Positions 1-7,070 of a stretch of 34,627 bases of DNA are shown here, piece after piece. Both the position numbers and the translations under genes were made by a program. Under the pieces are notes generated by a model, which saw only the letters and a program-made list of their open reading frames with translations, made no database searches and was not told where the DNA came from. The stretch's first letter is position 1. Each line of letters begins with the position of its first letter. The DNA comes from a virus. The stretch covers positions 1-34,627 of IMG/VR virus record IMGVR_UViG_3300010313_000004, one strand, 5' to 3'.

Positions 1-147
1 ATCCAGCAGTTTCGCGGCTTTTTTCGCATCTTCGTAGAAAATTTCGTAGAAATCGCCCATGCGATAGAACATCAGCTCGTTCGGATGCTGATTCTTCAGC
101 TTCCAGTACTGCTGCATCATGGGGGTGTGTGCGGAAAGGTCTATCAT
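1..147 (-). CDS. mutS: DNA mismatch repair protein MutS, N-terminal fragment (runs off window)
   Basis: This is the first 49 codons of the mismatch-recognition ATPase MutS, read leftward out of the window. The residues [16 protein letters not shown] and [18 protein letters not shown] are the conserved start of the MutS mismatch-binding domain [10 protein letters not shown] contains the Phe-x-Glu wedge that stacks on mismatched bases. The chosen start is the ATG at 147, giving [11 protein letters not shown], which fits the family length. Only a weak ribosome-binding site is visible upstream. It is the only host gene in the window. The phage integrase stops 50 bp upstream in the same orientation, so the normal mutS upstream region has been replaced by phage DNA. 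Confidence 0.93.
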   Translation of the reverse strand, partial: MIDLSAHTPMMQQYWKLKNQHPNELMFYRMGDFYEIFYEDAKKAAKLLD

Positions 148-197
148 TCAATCACTTAGCGCGCTGCGTCTTTTTGACATTGGCGTTTTGTCTAATA

Positions 198-1181
198 CTA
201 ACCAGACTTTTTCGGCATGTTCGGGGCCTGCGCGGTGGTCGGTTTTTTGCCGCGCAGGTAGCGCGCAGTCATCCGGCTGTCGGTGTGGCCACCAAGTTTC
301 TGAGCATCCTTGCCTTCGCTGTCCGCGTCTGTCAGCGACTTGGCACGCAGGTCGTGGATGCGAACGTCTGCAATCCCTGCCGCGTCCCTGGCCTTGGCGA
401 AGGCATCTTTAACTGTGGCGTATGATACCGGCTTGCCTCCCCCTCGCGTGCAGAACAACGTCAAACCGCGCACTTTTCTTGGTAAGGCCTTGGCCCGATC
501 GATGACGCCCTGAATGTCATCGGTCATGGTCACGATCAGCTTTGCCCCTGTCTTCTGTTGGCGAAACTCGATGCCGGCCGGGCTTATATCGGCCAGGCGT
601 ATCGCCAGCACGTCACCAATGCGCTGCCCGGTCAGGTAGCACATTTCAAAAATCACCCGCATGTATTCGCTGCAATGGGTCATGAGCGCCTGAAACTCTT
701 GGTCGGTGATGTAGCGGTCCCGCTTGCTTTCTTCGTGGCGCCTGATGCCTGTGCAGGGGTTGCTGTCGACAAGCTGCCACTCCAGTGCGTAGCTGAAGAC
801 CACCCGCAGGAAGGAGAGCACCCGATTGGCCCAGTTGGGCGTGCTGGCCAAGTCCATTTTCACGGCAGCGACGTGCTTTGGCAGAACCTCGTCCGGCTCA
901 AACTCGGCAAAGATATCGCTGAGCCGATCAGCCGCGGCGGTGTATTGCTCGATCGTATTGCCGGCCAGCTTCTTGACCTTGATGTGGTGAGCGAGAGCCT
1001 TTTCGATCAGCGCCGGCATTCCGCCCACTTTTGCGCTTGCCGTCTTCTTGGCATAGGCGAGCAGGGCCGCCTGGTAATCAGAGTCGAGCCGCTCCCACTT
1101 GCCTTTGCGTACCAGGTAGTAAGCGCCGTGCTTCTGGTACATGCATGCCGGCAGGTGCCGATCCTTCTTGCGTGGGCGCAT
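198..1181 (-). CDS. int: Phage tyrosine recombinase (site-specific integrase)
   Basis: Integrase for prophage insertion and excision by site-specific recombination. The 327-aa protein has an N-terminal arm-binding region (about 1-60), a core-binding SAM-like domain (about 55-145) and a catalytic domain (about 155-310). The full catalytic set is visible: R187 in TGQRIGD, K210 in QQKTG, H276 and R279 in HDLRA, H299 in GGHTD and the nucleophile Y308 in ARYLRG. It is the outermost phage gene, next to mutS, as expected for an integrase beside its attachment site. An excisionase-like gene ends 10 bp upstream. The ATG at 1181 has a good ribosome-binding site (GGGAAAGAG). Confidence 0.95.
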   Translation of the reverse strand: MRPRKKDRHLPACMYQKHGAYYLVRKGKWERLDSDYQAALLAYAKKTASAKVGGMPALIEKALAHHIKVKKLAGNTIEQYTAAADRLSDIFAEFEPDEVLPKHVAAVKMDLASTPNWANRVLSFLRVVFSYALEWQLVDSNPCTGIRRHEESKRDRYITDQEFQALMTHCSEYMRVIFEMCYLTGQRIGDVLAIRLADISPAGIEFRQQKTGAKLIVTMTDDIQGVIDRAKALPRKVRGLTLFCTRGGGKPVSYATVKDAFAKARDAAGIADVRIHDLRAKSLTDADSEGKDAQKLGGHTDSRMTARYLRGKKPTTAQAPNMPKKSG

Positions 1182-1191
1182 ACTCTTTCCC

Positions 1192-1395
1192 TCAGGTACC
1201 AGTCAGACGCAGCTGCGGCCCCTTCTTATTCGGTTTAACTGACCCCAGGCGAGATAATACGACCTCGCGCAATACTTTGGGGTGTCCATCGCCGCCAACC
1301 ACAAAGCCAAATCTCTCGGCCTCAAGCCAACGGATTTGGGCGCTCGGCTTCTGGTAGCCAGTCAGCTCTGCTACCTCTTCAGGTGTCATGAACAT
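1192..1395 (-). CDS. DUF4224-like small protein, probable excisionase/recombination directionality factor
   Basis: A 67-aa protein beginning MFMTPEEVAELTGYQKPSAQ, which resembles the DUF4224 family found next to phage integrases. The TPEEVAELTGY segment reads as the recognition part of a small winged-helix/MerR-like DNA-binding fold, as in excisionases. It lies directly upstream of the integrase in the same direction with a 10-bp gap. A GGAGGG ribosome-binding site lies 8 nt before the ATG at 1395. Excisionase function is inferred from size, fold and position; no biochemical motif proves it. Confidence 0.72.
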   Translation of the reverse strand: MFMTPEEVAELTGYQKPSAQIRWLEAERFGFVVGGDGHPKVLREVVLSRLGSVKPNKKGPQLRLTGT

Positions 1396-1499
1396 AGTCG
1401 ATGCCCTCCACCGGCATGGCCGGCACAGTTTCTTGATGGGTTTTTGATCAGGGTTATGTCCGGAGCTGGTCCGGGTGTTTGGCGCTATGCCAGGAGCTG

Positions 1500-1718
1500 C
1501 TACGGGTGCTTGTCAGTCAGCGTGGCTTCGCAGGACTCGCACCAGTAGTGCTCGATGCAGCTGTTGATAAAGTCGCCGCTGTGGCAGGGGCCAGACTGCG
1601 GCGGGATGTGCCAGACCTGGAACGATCCGCACTGTGGGCACTCAAGCTGGGTGGAGTGCATGAACAGGTTATCTATTGGCCCGGTACCGGTTTTGCCGCT
1701 GAGTGGTTTCAGGACCAT
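1500..1718 (-). CDS. Small zinc-ribbon protein, unknown function
   Basis: A 72-aa protein with CPQC near residue 28 and CESC near residue 60, a spacing and composition typical of a zinc ribbon. A central segment carries further Cys and His residues (GPCHSGDF, SCIEHYWC). The phage Ogr/Delta activators have a similar small zinc-finger layout, but the match is too weak to call. Its ATG lies 1 nt after the stop of the upstream small membrane gene, so the two are probably co-translated. Confidence 0.6.
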   Translation of the reverse strand: MVLKPLSGKTGTGPIDNLFMHSTQLECPQCGSFQVWHIPPQSGPCHSGDFINSCIEHYWCESCEATLTDKHP

Positions 1719-1719
1719 G

Positions 1720-1848
1720 TCAGACGCTCCAGATCAGGATACCCAGCAGTAACAGGCCAACCACTGCCAGCATGGCGTAGACGGGGCCGGCGTAGCTGGC
1801 CAGTTGCTCGGGCTCGCTGCCGAGCTGCTTGCGTGGGTCGTAGGGCAT
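1720..1848 (-). CDS. Small single-pass membrane protein
   Basis: A 42-aa protein, MPYDPRKQLGSEPEQLA followed by one hydrophobic helix (about residues 20-40, YAMLAVVGLLLLGILIW). The ATG at 1848 is preceded by a strong GGAGG at about 7 nt; a longer reading from 1902 lacks such a site. The polar head and C-terminal helix suggest a membrane-inserted peptide. Its role is unknown; it may be a lysogenic accessory gene. It is translationally close to the zinc-ribbon gene that follows. Confidence 0.6.
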   Translation of the reverse strand: MPYDPRKQLGSEPEQLASYAGPVYAMLAVVGLLLLGILIWSV

Positions 1849-1904
1849 GGCGGTGCCTCCTGCAAAAAGGGGTGACAGGTTGTGGTGTGTAGGCGTGCGC
1901 ACTC

Positions 1905-1925
1905 CGCCCCGCGCCTTGCGGGGCG
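1905..1925. other. GC-rich hairpin after the antirepressor gene
   Basis: A perfect 8-bp stem (CGCCCCGC / GCGGGGCG) with a 5-nt loop lies between the antirepressor stop and the small membrane gene. No U-run follows on either strand, so it is not a standard terminator. It may be a transcript-stabilising or pausing structure. Confidence 0.4.
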
Positions 1926-1981
1926 CGGGTTGTAAGGTGTGACAGGTTTATTGCGGCCAGGGGCTTGACAGGCCCGGCCGA

Positions 1982-2821
1982 TTAGCGCGGCTGGGCGTAG
2001 CCGCCGCTTAGACCGAGGGCCTGGTGGTTGCTGTAGATCTCGGCGCGCCGGGCATCGAGGACGGTGAAGCTGCGGTTGGCTTCCACCAGTTGCTCCCACA
2101 GGGAGTCGAGCACGGGCGACTTGAGCACAAGCCCGGCGGCGGCCAGGCTGTTGCATTCCTTGGTCATGGTGTGCACGCGGGCCATGAGCAGGTAGAGGTG
2201 ATGCGCCTCATGCGGGCTTAGGGCCAACCCCGGTTTGGATTGCTCGGCCTGGAGCAGTTCACCTTCCAGCGGCAGCCGGGCGACCAGGCTGATGGCGTCG
2301 GTGAATTGCGCGGGCTCAATGGCCTTGTAGGTGCGCCCGAATTTGCTCTTGAGGGCCGACCAGCAGGTGATGGCTGCCTTGGCGCGTTTGCTCTCGGGTA
2401 GGGCCTCAACTCGCGCCTTGACCAGGGCCTTGATGCTGGCTTGCTGGTCGGCGGTGAGGCCGTTGGGCAGGGCTTTGGTCGTGCGGCGCGATGCTGGTGC
2501 TGGTGCATCGGCCTCGCCCTCCAGCACGTCGAGAACCCAGCGGCGGAATTCCTTGGCGACCTTGGTGCGGGCGAACATGGCCAGCAGGTGAGCACCGCGC
2601 AGGGAGAAAATGCGGATTTCGCGCTGCTGACCCTTCAACGTCAATTTGACGGTGCAGGTCATTGCAGCGCTGAACTCATCAGCGTTGCGCTCGAATATCT
2701 TGTTGATGGCGTCCTCTCTGGAGTAGCCAAGCGCTGCGCCAATCTGGCGAGCCTGTATCCAGGGCTGGCCATTGCGATCAACGATGTCGAACTGGGTGGT
2801 GTGAAAGGCGAGACTGTTCAT
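1982..2821 (-). CDS. BRO-N family phage antirepressor-like protein
   Basis: A 279-aa protein. Residues about 5-105 read as the BRO-N/P22-AR N-terminal DNA-binding domain: FDIVDRNGQPWIQARQIGAAL, GYSREDAINKIF and the conserved end SLRGAHLLAMFARTKVAKEFRRWVLD. A low-complexity linker follows (residues 112-125), then a helical C-terminal half (about 125-279) that is probably for oligomerisation or partner binding. Such proteins counter or modulate phage repressors. The ATG at 2821 has GGAG 7 nt upstream; an upstream in-frame start at 2968 adds 49 residues without family similarity and was rejected. It is the second antirepressor-type gene in this phage. Confidence 0.82.
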   Translation of the reverse strand: MNSLAFHTTQFDIVDRNGQPWIQARQIGAALGYSREDAINKIFERNADEFSAAMTCTVKLTLKGQQREIRIFSLRGAHLLAMFARTKVAKEFRRWVLDVLEGEADAPAPASRRTTKALPNGLTADQQASIKALVKARVEALPESKRAKAAITCWSALKSKFGRTYKAIEPAQFTDAISLVARLPLEGELLQAEQSKPGLALSPHEAHHLYLLMARVHTMTKECNSLAAAGLVLKSPVLDSLWEQLVEANRSFTVLDARRAEIYSNHQALGLSGGYAQPR

Positions 2822-2966
2822 TGTGGTGCTCCATTCTGGGGTTGGAGTTCGCCACCACTGCGACCAAACAGAAAGGTGACGAGCTGTACGCAGGTTGGTC
2901 GACCGGGGAATGGAGACCCGGCAGGGCCGAAGCCCTCCCACGCACAGCCCGCCATAACGCGAGCAC

Positions 2967-2985
2967 AAAAAAACCGCTTACGCGG
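2967..2985 (-). terminator. Weak candidate leftward terminator
   Basis: On the minus strand CCGC-GTAA-GCGG is followed by seven T residues. The stem is only 4 bp. It could end leftward transcripts entering the 2822-3164 intergenic space from the DGR side. No other gene is seen in that 343-bp space. Confidence 0.35.
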
Positions 2986-3164
2986 CGCTGTGCGCCATTC
3001 ATATCCGGGCGACCAAACCCAGGCCGCTGATTTGGCAGCGACAAGAGAAGGCTAAACCCGGAGGCGCAATGCGTCAACGGTACAGTGTGGTTGTGCCGTG
3101 GTAGGTGGCCTGGCCTGGAGAGAGGGTCTAGGCTTGCATGACCGCATAAAACAAGGAGGTCTAC

Positions 3165-3842
3165 ATGCCAAGCGCCAAGCCAGACAAAGCCGAGATTAAG
3201 CGGTTACGCGCCGAGCGTAAGCTGTATTCGCCGCCCGATGAGGATATGCGCGCGGCGTTGGTTGACGAGTGCCGCGCAGTTTGTGGTGAGGGGTTCATCA
3301 CTCCTGCCGGCACGCACCGGCTGCTGGCCTGGCTTGATCTGCACCCAGAACTCGCGGCGATTTTCCCAAACTCACGCCTGGCCGCCGGCCTGCGCAAAAT
3401 ACTGACCCCGGGCGGTTGGAGCGCAGAGGCCGAGGAGGCGCTTCTGCGGTTTATTGTCGGCTTCTACCTTGAGGATGACCTTGATTACGCCGCTATCAGC
3501 CTCGCCGATATGTTCGCGGGACGGCACTTCCTGTTTGGCGACTTATATGAAGGGCTATTCGATTCGCGGCCCGACGAGCTTGTTTTATCGGATCGATTCG
3601 TAGCATTCACCGGCAAGTTCGCTAATGACACGCGGCGAGATTGCTTTGAGCAGGCCCAGGCGCTTGGCGGCGTTTGCACGGATGGTGGCTGGTTTGTAGA
3701 TGTCTTGTTTGTTGCTGACGAGGCCGTGGCTCAACGCGCCACTTCCGGCAAGCTGCTTGAGGCTATCGCGACAAGAGCCATGTTCGGCCGCCTCATGATA
3801 CTTCGGGAGGCAGACTGGGGGCTGATACGCCCTGGGCGCTGA
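3165..3842 (+). CDS. BRCT-domain-like phage protein
   Basis: A 225-aa protein on the plus strand, opposite to its neighbours. Residues about 140-220 resemble a BRCT domain: RFVAFTGKFANDTRRDCFE, then ALGGVCTDGG, then VDVLFVAD, matching the strand-helix-strand pattern 'xFxFTGxFxxxxRxxxxxxxxxxGG' of NAD-dependent ligase and DNA polymerase III epsilon-like BRCTs. The first 140 residues are charged and helical with no recognised domain. A very strong ribosome-binding site (AAGGAGGT) precedes the ATG. BRCT modules bind DNA ends or partner proteins, so a DNA-metabolism role is inferred. It converges on the leftward DGR operon, its stop directly abutting the stop of the next gene. Confidence 0.65.
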   Translation: MPSAKPDKAEIKRLRAERKLYSPPDEDMRAALVDECRAVCGEGFITPAGTHRLLAWLDLHPELAAIFPNSRLAAGLRKILTPGGWSAEAEEALLRFIVGFYLEDDLDYAAISLADMFAGRHFLFGDLYEGLFDSRPDELVLSDRFVAFTGKFANDTRRDCFEQAQALGGVCTDGGWFVDVLFVADEAVAQRATSGKLLEAIATRAMFGRLMILREADWGLIRPGR

Positions 3843-4052
3843 TCACGGCAGTCTCTCCCACACTTCGCTGTTGTCCAAGTGCTGGCGCTGGACGTAGGTG
3901 CAGCGGCCGTCCAGGCCCTGCAGTTCACAGGTGCCGCCGGCCTCCAGGTTGAGCACATAGCGCTTGCCGGTTGGCTTGTGGTGGTAGCGCGGGCGCTGGC
4001 GGCACTGTTGTTCGATGCGGCGTTGGGTGGCGCTGGTTTCGAGTCCGTTCAC
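3843..4052 (-). CDS. Hypothetical small basic protein, last gene of the DGR operon
   Basis: A 69-aa protein rich in Arg and Gln with two Cys (GGTCELQGLDGRCTYV). It starts with GTG at 4052 in a GTGA overlap with the stop of the cupin-like gene, so translation is coupled. No domain is recognised. The C-terminal 30 residues look like a small beta-hairpin unit. It closes the leftward gene series that begins with the DGR targets. Confidence 0.55.
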   Translation of the reverse strand: MNGLETSATQRRIEQQCRQRPRYHHKPTGKRYVLNLEAGGTCELQGLDGRCTYVQRQHLDNSEVWERLP

Positions 4053-4555
4053 GGCTGGTACTCCTGGTGAGGGATGACGTGGCCGCTGGGCTGCTTGAAG
4101 CCCCAGCCCTGGCGCTGGCCCCAGGTGGCGAACAGGGTCCAGGCGCCGGCGGGTGATACCTTGGCGATGCGGTGGAATTCACCACGGCCCATGGCGGCCG
4201 TGTGGCCGGCGAGGCGCAGGGCGCTGCCGGTGCGTTCGCGCTTCTCCAGGTAGCCGCCGCGCAGCACGAAGGTGCGGAAGGGCCAGGGGTGGTCGTGCAT
4301 GTCGCGCCCTACGTCCTCGGCCACGATGTGGTGCAGGCGGATCTGCAGCGGGCCGAGCCTGAGCAGCCAGTAGCGCCGCATGTACCAGCGGTCACCCTCC
4401 AGCAGCACCGTCTCCGGCGAAAGGCGGACGATCTCGCGGCCGCCGATGATGGCCAGGTGGTCATAGGGTGTGCGCATGGCGCGGCTGATGATCCGGTCGG
4501 CAATAGCTGGCCGAGCCAGCTGCTTCGCAATGAAGCGCCAGATGGGGCTGAGCAT
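4049..4555 (-). CDS. Cupin-fold-like protein with HDHPWPF motif
   Basis: A 168-aa protein with the pattern LHHIVAEDVGRDMHDHPWPF-x-FVLRGGYLE followed later by GEFHRIAKVSP. The paired HDH and downstream FHR residues match the two metal-binding cupin motifs found in a phage-encoded cysteine-dioxygenase-like cupin family. An N-terminal helix (about 1-30) precedes the barrel. A metal-dependent enzymatic or sugar-binding role is possible; no substrate can be assigned. The ATG at 4555 has AGGAG upstream. It follows the RT gene and a tiny cysteine-rich ORF in a tightly packed series, so it would be co-transcribed with the DGR. Confidence 0.65.
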   Translation of the reverse strand: MLSPIWRFIAKQLARPAIADRIISRAMRTPYDHLAIIGGREIVRLSPETVLLEGDRWYMRRYWLLRLGPLQIRLHHIVAEDVGRDMHDHPWPFRTFVLRGGYLEKRERTGSALRLAGHTAAMGRGEFHRIAKVSPAGAWTLFATWGQRQGWGFKQPSGHVIPHQEYQP

Positions 4556-4561
4556 GGCGGG

Positions 4562-4648
4562 TTACTCCTGGGGGATGGGTTTGCAGCGCAGGCACAGGCA
4601 CTCGGCAGCCGGCTTGCGGGTGGTTCGGCAGTAGGTTGTACGGATCAT
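4562..4648 (-). CDS. 28-aa cysteine-rich micro-ORF downstream of the RT
   Basis: A tiny ORF encoding MIRTTYCRTTRKPAAECLCL followed by RCKPIPQE. It contains four Cys (7, 17, 19, 22). The ATG overlaps the RT stop in an ATGA junction, and GAGGGAG lies 6 nt upstream, so initiation is well supported. The cysteines could bind zinc. Its role is unknown; it may be only a coupling peptide between RT and the cupin-like gene. Confidence 0.5.
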   Translation of the reverse strand: MIRTTYCRTTRKPAAECLCLRCKPIPQE

Positions 4649-5811
4649 TGCTCCCTCTTCGGATATGTCTTGGTCAGCGCGCCATTCACTCCGTGGCCGC
4701 GCTTGAGGATTAGGCGCGCCAGGGCGGCGCGGTCTTTCTGGCTGTGGCTGGCCTGGCTGAGCAGGCCGAAGTAGCTATTGGCGGTTTCGCGCAGCTCTTC
4801 TGCTGGTGCTGCAGCGGTGCGCTTGATGGCCTGGGCCACCGAGCGTTTGCGGGTGGTGCGCCGCCAGGGCTTGATGACGTGGCCAACGAAGTCCACGCCT
4901 CTATCAACTGGCTGCAGGATGGTTTTGCTCGGGTTGAGGCGAGCACCCAGCGATGGCAGAAACGCCTCTATCTCGGCCCGCCAGGCGTTGAGCTGTTGCG
5001 GTGACTCATGCAGCAGCACGAAGTCATCGACATAGCGAACGTAGTGCTTGCAGCGCAGCCGGTGCTTTACGAATTGATCGAGTGCATCCAGGTAAACGTT
5101 GGCGAAGAACTGCGACGACAGGTTGCCGATCGGCAAACCCAGCTGGGCAGGCTGCGCGGTCAGGCGCTTGTGCTGCGGCACTCGGTTGAACAGGTGGTTG
5201 GGGCTGTGCACCTGGTAGTCGGCGCGCGGGTCGTGCATCAGGATCTGTTCGGCCAGATCCAGCCACCAGGGTTCGGTGATGCGCTTGGCCAGCTGCTGGC
5301 GCAGCACCTGTTTGTCGATGGCGACGAAGAAGTTGGCCAAGTCGCACTTGAGATAATGCACCGGCCTTGCCCAGTTCTGGCTGATGCTGCGGATCTTCGA
5401 TTCCAAGCGCTCGGCGGCGTACAAAGTGCCGCGCCCGGGTATGCAGGCGCAACTGTCCGCTATGAAGCTGGCGTAGAAGCGCGGTGCCACATGGTTGTAC
5501 AGCAGGTGGTGGACGATGCGGTCGCGGAAGGCAGCCGCCCATACCTCCCTGGCCTTGGGCCGGGTAACCACAAAGCAGATAGAGCGGCCTGGCCGGTAGG
5601 TGCCGGCAGTCAGGTCGCCGTGTAGCTGGGTGAGGTTCCGCTCTAGGTCTGCCTCAAATGCCAGCGCGCTGGCGCTGTTGCGCTTGGAGCGCCGGCAGTC
5701 GTAGTAGGCCTGGACCAGATCGCGGAACGGGTAGGGTGCAACAGCCGAATCTGCGGACGGGACGGACGAGGAGCTCGTTGTTCTTGTCGTTGTTGTTCTG
5801 ATTGCCATCAT
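4645..5811 (-). CDS. Diversity-generating retroelement reverse transcriptase
   Basis: This RT copies the TR RNA into adenine-mutagenised cDNA that replaces the VRs of the target genes. The 388-aa protein shows the RT motifs in order: KAREVWAAAFRDRIVHHLL (about 86-104), motif A KCDLANFF with D157, the DGR-specific LPIGNLSSQ at 226-234 (other RTs have QGxxxSP), and the catalytic YVDD at 260-263. A C-terminal thumb follows (FVGHVIKPWRRTTRKRS). The only in-frame ATGs before the conserved YPFRDLVQ block are at 5811 and 5808, both inside the TR. The N-terminus TTTTRTTSSSS is therefore TR sequence read in another frame. No good ribosome-binding site precedes it. The stop overlaps the next ATG. Confidence 0.95.
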   Translation of the reverse strand: MMAIRTTTTRTTSSSSVPSADSAVAPYPFRDLVQAYYDCRRSKRNSASALAFEADLERNLTQLHGDLTAGTYRPGRSICFVVTRPKAREVWAAAFRDRIVHHLLYNHVAPRFYASFIADSCACIPGRGTLYAAERLESKIRSISQNWARPVHYLKCDLANFFVAIDKQVLRQQLAKRITEPWWLDLAEQILMHDPRADYQVHSPNHLFNRVPQHKRLTAQPAQLGLPIGNLSSQFFANVYLDALDQFVKHRLRCKHYVRYVDDFVLLHESPQQLNAWRAEIEAFLPSLGARLNPSKTILQPVDRGVDFVGHVIKPWRRTTRKRSVAQAIKRTAAAPAEELRETANSYFGLLSQASHSQKDRAALARLILKRGHGVNGALTKTYPKREQ

Positions 5812-5851
5812 CGAAGTTCATGTTGAATGCGTTGTTGGCGGAGCGCTGCGA
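5751..5851 (-). repeat. DGR template repeat (TR)
   Basis: A 101-bp sequence that aligns without gaps to VR1 and VR2. Read on the minus strand it is rich in AAC codons (31 adenines by hand count). All differences from the VRs lie at TR adenines: 12 for VR1 and 17 for VR2. The last 26 nt, from GAGCTCCTCGTCC to CCGCAG, are identical in TR and both VRs and should contain the cDNA priming/homing-initiation segment. The TR overlaps the first 61 nt of the RT gene in a different frame. The 171 bp between it and avd (5852-6022) hold no convincing gene and probably form the 5' part of the DGR RNA. Confidence 0.95.
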
Positions 5852-6022
5852 CCTGTCGTGCTATCTACGTCGCCGGGCCGAAGGCAAAGCCGATCAGCCC
5901 GGAAACTGCGCGAGACCTACGCGGACGCTTTAGACCGGCGGTATCTCGGATGCGCATGGCGGTGGCCTGTTGGCCAGCGGCACGACCAGATTCAAATCGC
6001 ACAGACCTGATCGCCTTGACGG

Positions 6023-6379
6023 TCAGGTAGCGGGCGCGGTTGCGGTGTAGCGTTTCCAGGCGTTGGCCTGTTTGCCGATGGAGGCGGTCAACTCAATGGC
6101 AGCCGCATGCTGCGGAACGCTGATAAAGCGCTTTTCCTTGAACAGTCTGAGCAGGAACTCAATCACCTGCACACGCTCAAGCAGATCCACCAGGTGGGCT
6201 GTCTTGTCCCTGGCCGCGTTGGCGCGGGCGATCAGCATCAGTACCGCGATGCATTCCCGCCTGACCTCTGCGGCAAGGCCCTGCTTCAAATCCCTCGGGA
6301 TGTTGCGGGTGATATCCGTCGAGAAGCTGAGCAGATCAAAGGCCACTTTGTAGATGCTCAAGTCCGTATGCATGGCCAT
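6023..6379 (-). CDS. avd: Avd-like DGR accessory variability protein
   Basis: A 118-aa, almost wholly helical basic protein of the four-helix-bundle (S23-like) type that partners DGR RTs: MHTDLSIYKVAFDLLSFSTD, then RNIPRDLKQGLAAEVRREC, then helices with NAARDKTAHLVDLLERVQV and KRFISVPQHAAAIELTASIG. In known DGRs Avd forms a pentameric barrel that binds RT and the TR RNA and is needed for mutagenic retrohoming. The length matches Bordetella phage Avd (about 128 aa). It lies between the VR1 gene and the TR, the usual place. The ATG at 6379 has AGGAGG at 5 nt. Confidence 0.87.
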   Translation of the reverse strand: MAMHTDLSIYKVAFDLLSFSTDITRNIPRDLKQGLAAEVRRECIAVLMLIARANAARDKTAHLVDLLERVQVIEFLLRLFKEKRFISVPQHAAAIELTASIGKQANAWKRYTATAPAT

Positions 6380-6397
6380 GCCGGCCTCCTAAAAGCG

Positions 6398-6415
6398 CCG
6401 GCCGCAAGCGGCCGG
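6398..6415. promoter_or_regulatory. Hairpin/cruciform downstream of VR1
   Basis: A perfect inverted repeat, CCGGCCGC-AA-GCGGCCGG, exactly 30 nt beyond the 3' end of VR1 and after the stop codon of the VR1 gene. In Bordetella phage BPP-1 a GC-rich hairpin downstream of the VR acts in target recognition. The same element occurs at the same distance after VR2 (7102-7117) and is absent after the TR. It may also slow transcription before avd. Confidence 0.75.
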
Positions 6416-6429
6416 AATGAATGATCGAA

Positions 6430-7044
6430 TTACTGAATGAGCTCGCTGCGGACGGGACGGACGAGGAGCTCGTTGTACTTGCCGTTGCTGTCCTGAGTGC
6501 CATCATCGAAGTACAAGAAGAATGCGCCGTAGGCGGAGCGCTGCGAGCTGCTCCAGTACCAGCGCGGCTGGAAGGCCTCAGGCCCGCCTTGCTGGAATGC
6601 CTGCAGGGTGGTCTGTGCCGGCGACTCTTTGCTGTACAGGGTGCCCACAGGCATGCTGTTGGGGTTGTCACCGTCACGGTTCCAGCAGTAGTTCTGCTCG
6701 GTGGTCGGTTTGAAGTGGCGGTACTGCAGCTCCTGCACGTCGCGGGCGGGGATCGCCCAGTCAGTGAAGCCGCCGATATCCAGGGCCAGCACCTGCTTGG
6801 CCAGTTCGCTGCCGGCGTCGGCCATGGCCTCAGTGTTGGCGCGGCTGTCGGTGAAGCTGTCCGCGCCATCGATCTTGACGCCATACTCGCCCCATTCGCC
6901 CTCAAGCTCATGTTCACGCCCAGCGGTGATGATCATGTAGCGCTGGCCATCTTGCTGGTAGAAGCCAGTGACGAAGCCACCACCGTAGGCAGTGCCGATC
7001 TCTGGCAGGGTTACCGCAGGGGCCTGCTGTTGTGCTGTTTGCAT
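6430..7044 (-). CDS. DGR target protein 1 (variable C-type-lectin-like/DUF1566-type domain)
   Basis: A 204-aa protein whose C-terminus is diversified by the DGR. The first ~60 residues (GGGFVTGFYQQDGQRYMII) look like a small beta domain. Residues about 75-200 resemble the DUF1566/Lcl fold: FTDWAIPARDVQELQY, then RWYWSSSQRSA and the end LLVRPVR. VR1 covers residues about 167-199. Variable positions correspond to AAC codons in the TR, here Y, G, F, Y, D, S and others, arranged as alternating surface residues. The conserved WYWSSSQRSA and ELLVRPVR blocks flank the variable face. Such domains bind ligands or receptors. The ATG at 7044 follows GAGG. Where the protein is displayed is unknown; no signal peptide is visible. 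Confidence 0.9.
   Translation of the reverse strand: MQTAQQQAPAVTLPEIGTAYGGGFVTGFYQQDGQRYMIITAGREHELEGEWGEYGVKIDGADSFTDSRANTEAMADAGSELAKQVLALDIGGFTDWAIPARDVQELQYRHFKPTTEQNYCWNRDGDNPNSMPVGTLYSKESPAQTTLQAFQQGGPEAFQPRWYWSSSQRSAYGAFFLYFDDGTQDSNGKYNELLVRPVRSELIQ
6446..6546 (-). repeat. DGR variable repeat 1 (VR1)
   Basis: 101 bp, ungapped against the TR. The 12 substitutions all occur at TR adenines (A to T, G or C), for example AAC to TAC, GGC, TTC, GAC and AGC. Non-adenine positions are unchanged. It codes for the C-terminal variable face of the 6430-7044 protein and ends 16 nt before the stop of that gene. Confidence 0.95.
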
Positions 7045-7070
7045 GGGTGCATCCTCTTTTTGAAGGCAAC

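Noticed and set aside
558-1238. 226-codon plus-strand frame opposite the integrase
   Set aside because: Antisense shadow of a gene with full catalytic residues.
4645-5811. RT as part of a retron or group II intron
   Set aside because: No maturase/endonuclease domain or intron-like structure; the presence of TR, two VRs, Avd and the GxxxSQ motif defines a DGR.
6398-6415. The VR1 hairpin as a simple intrinsic terminator
   Set aside because: It is followed by only CGCTTTT and directly by the avd ribosome-binding site. The matched +30 placement after both VRs fits a DGR target element better.
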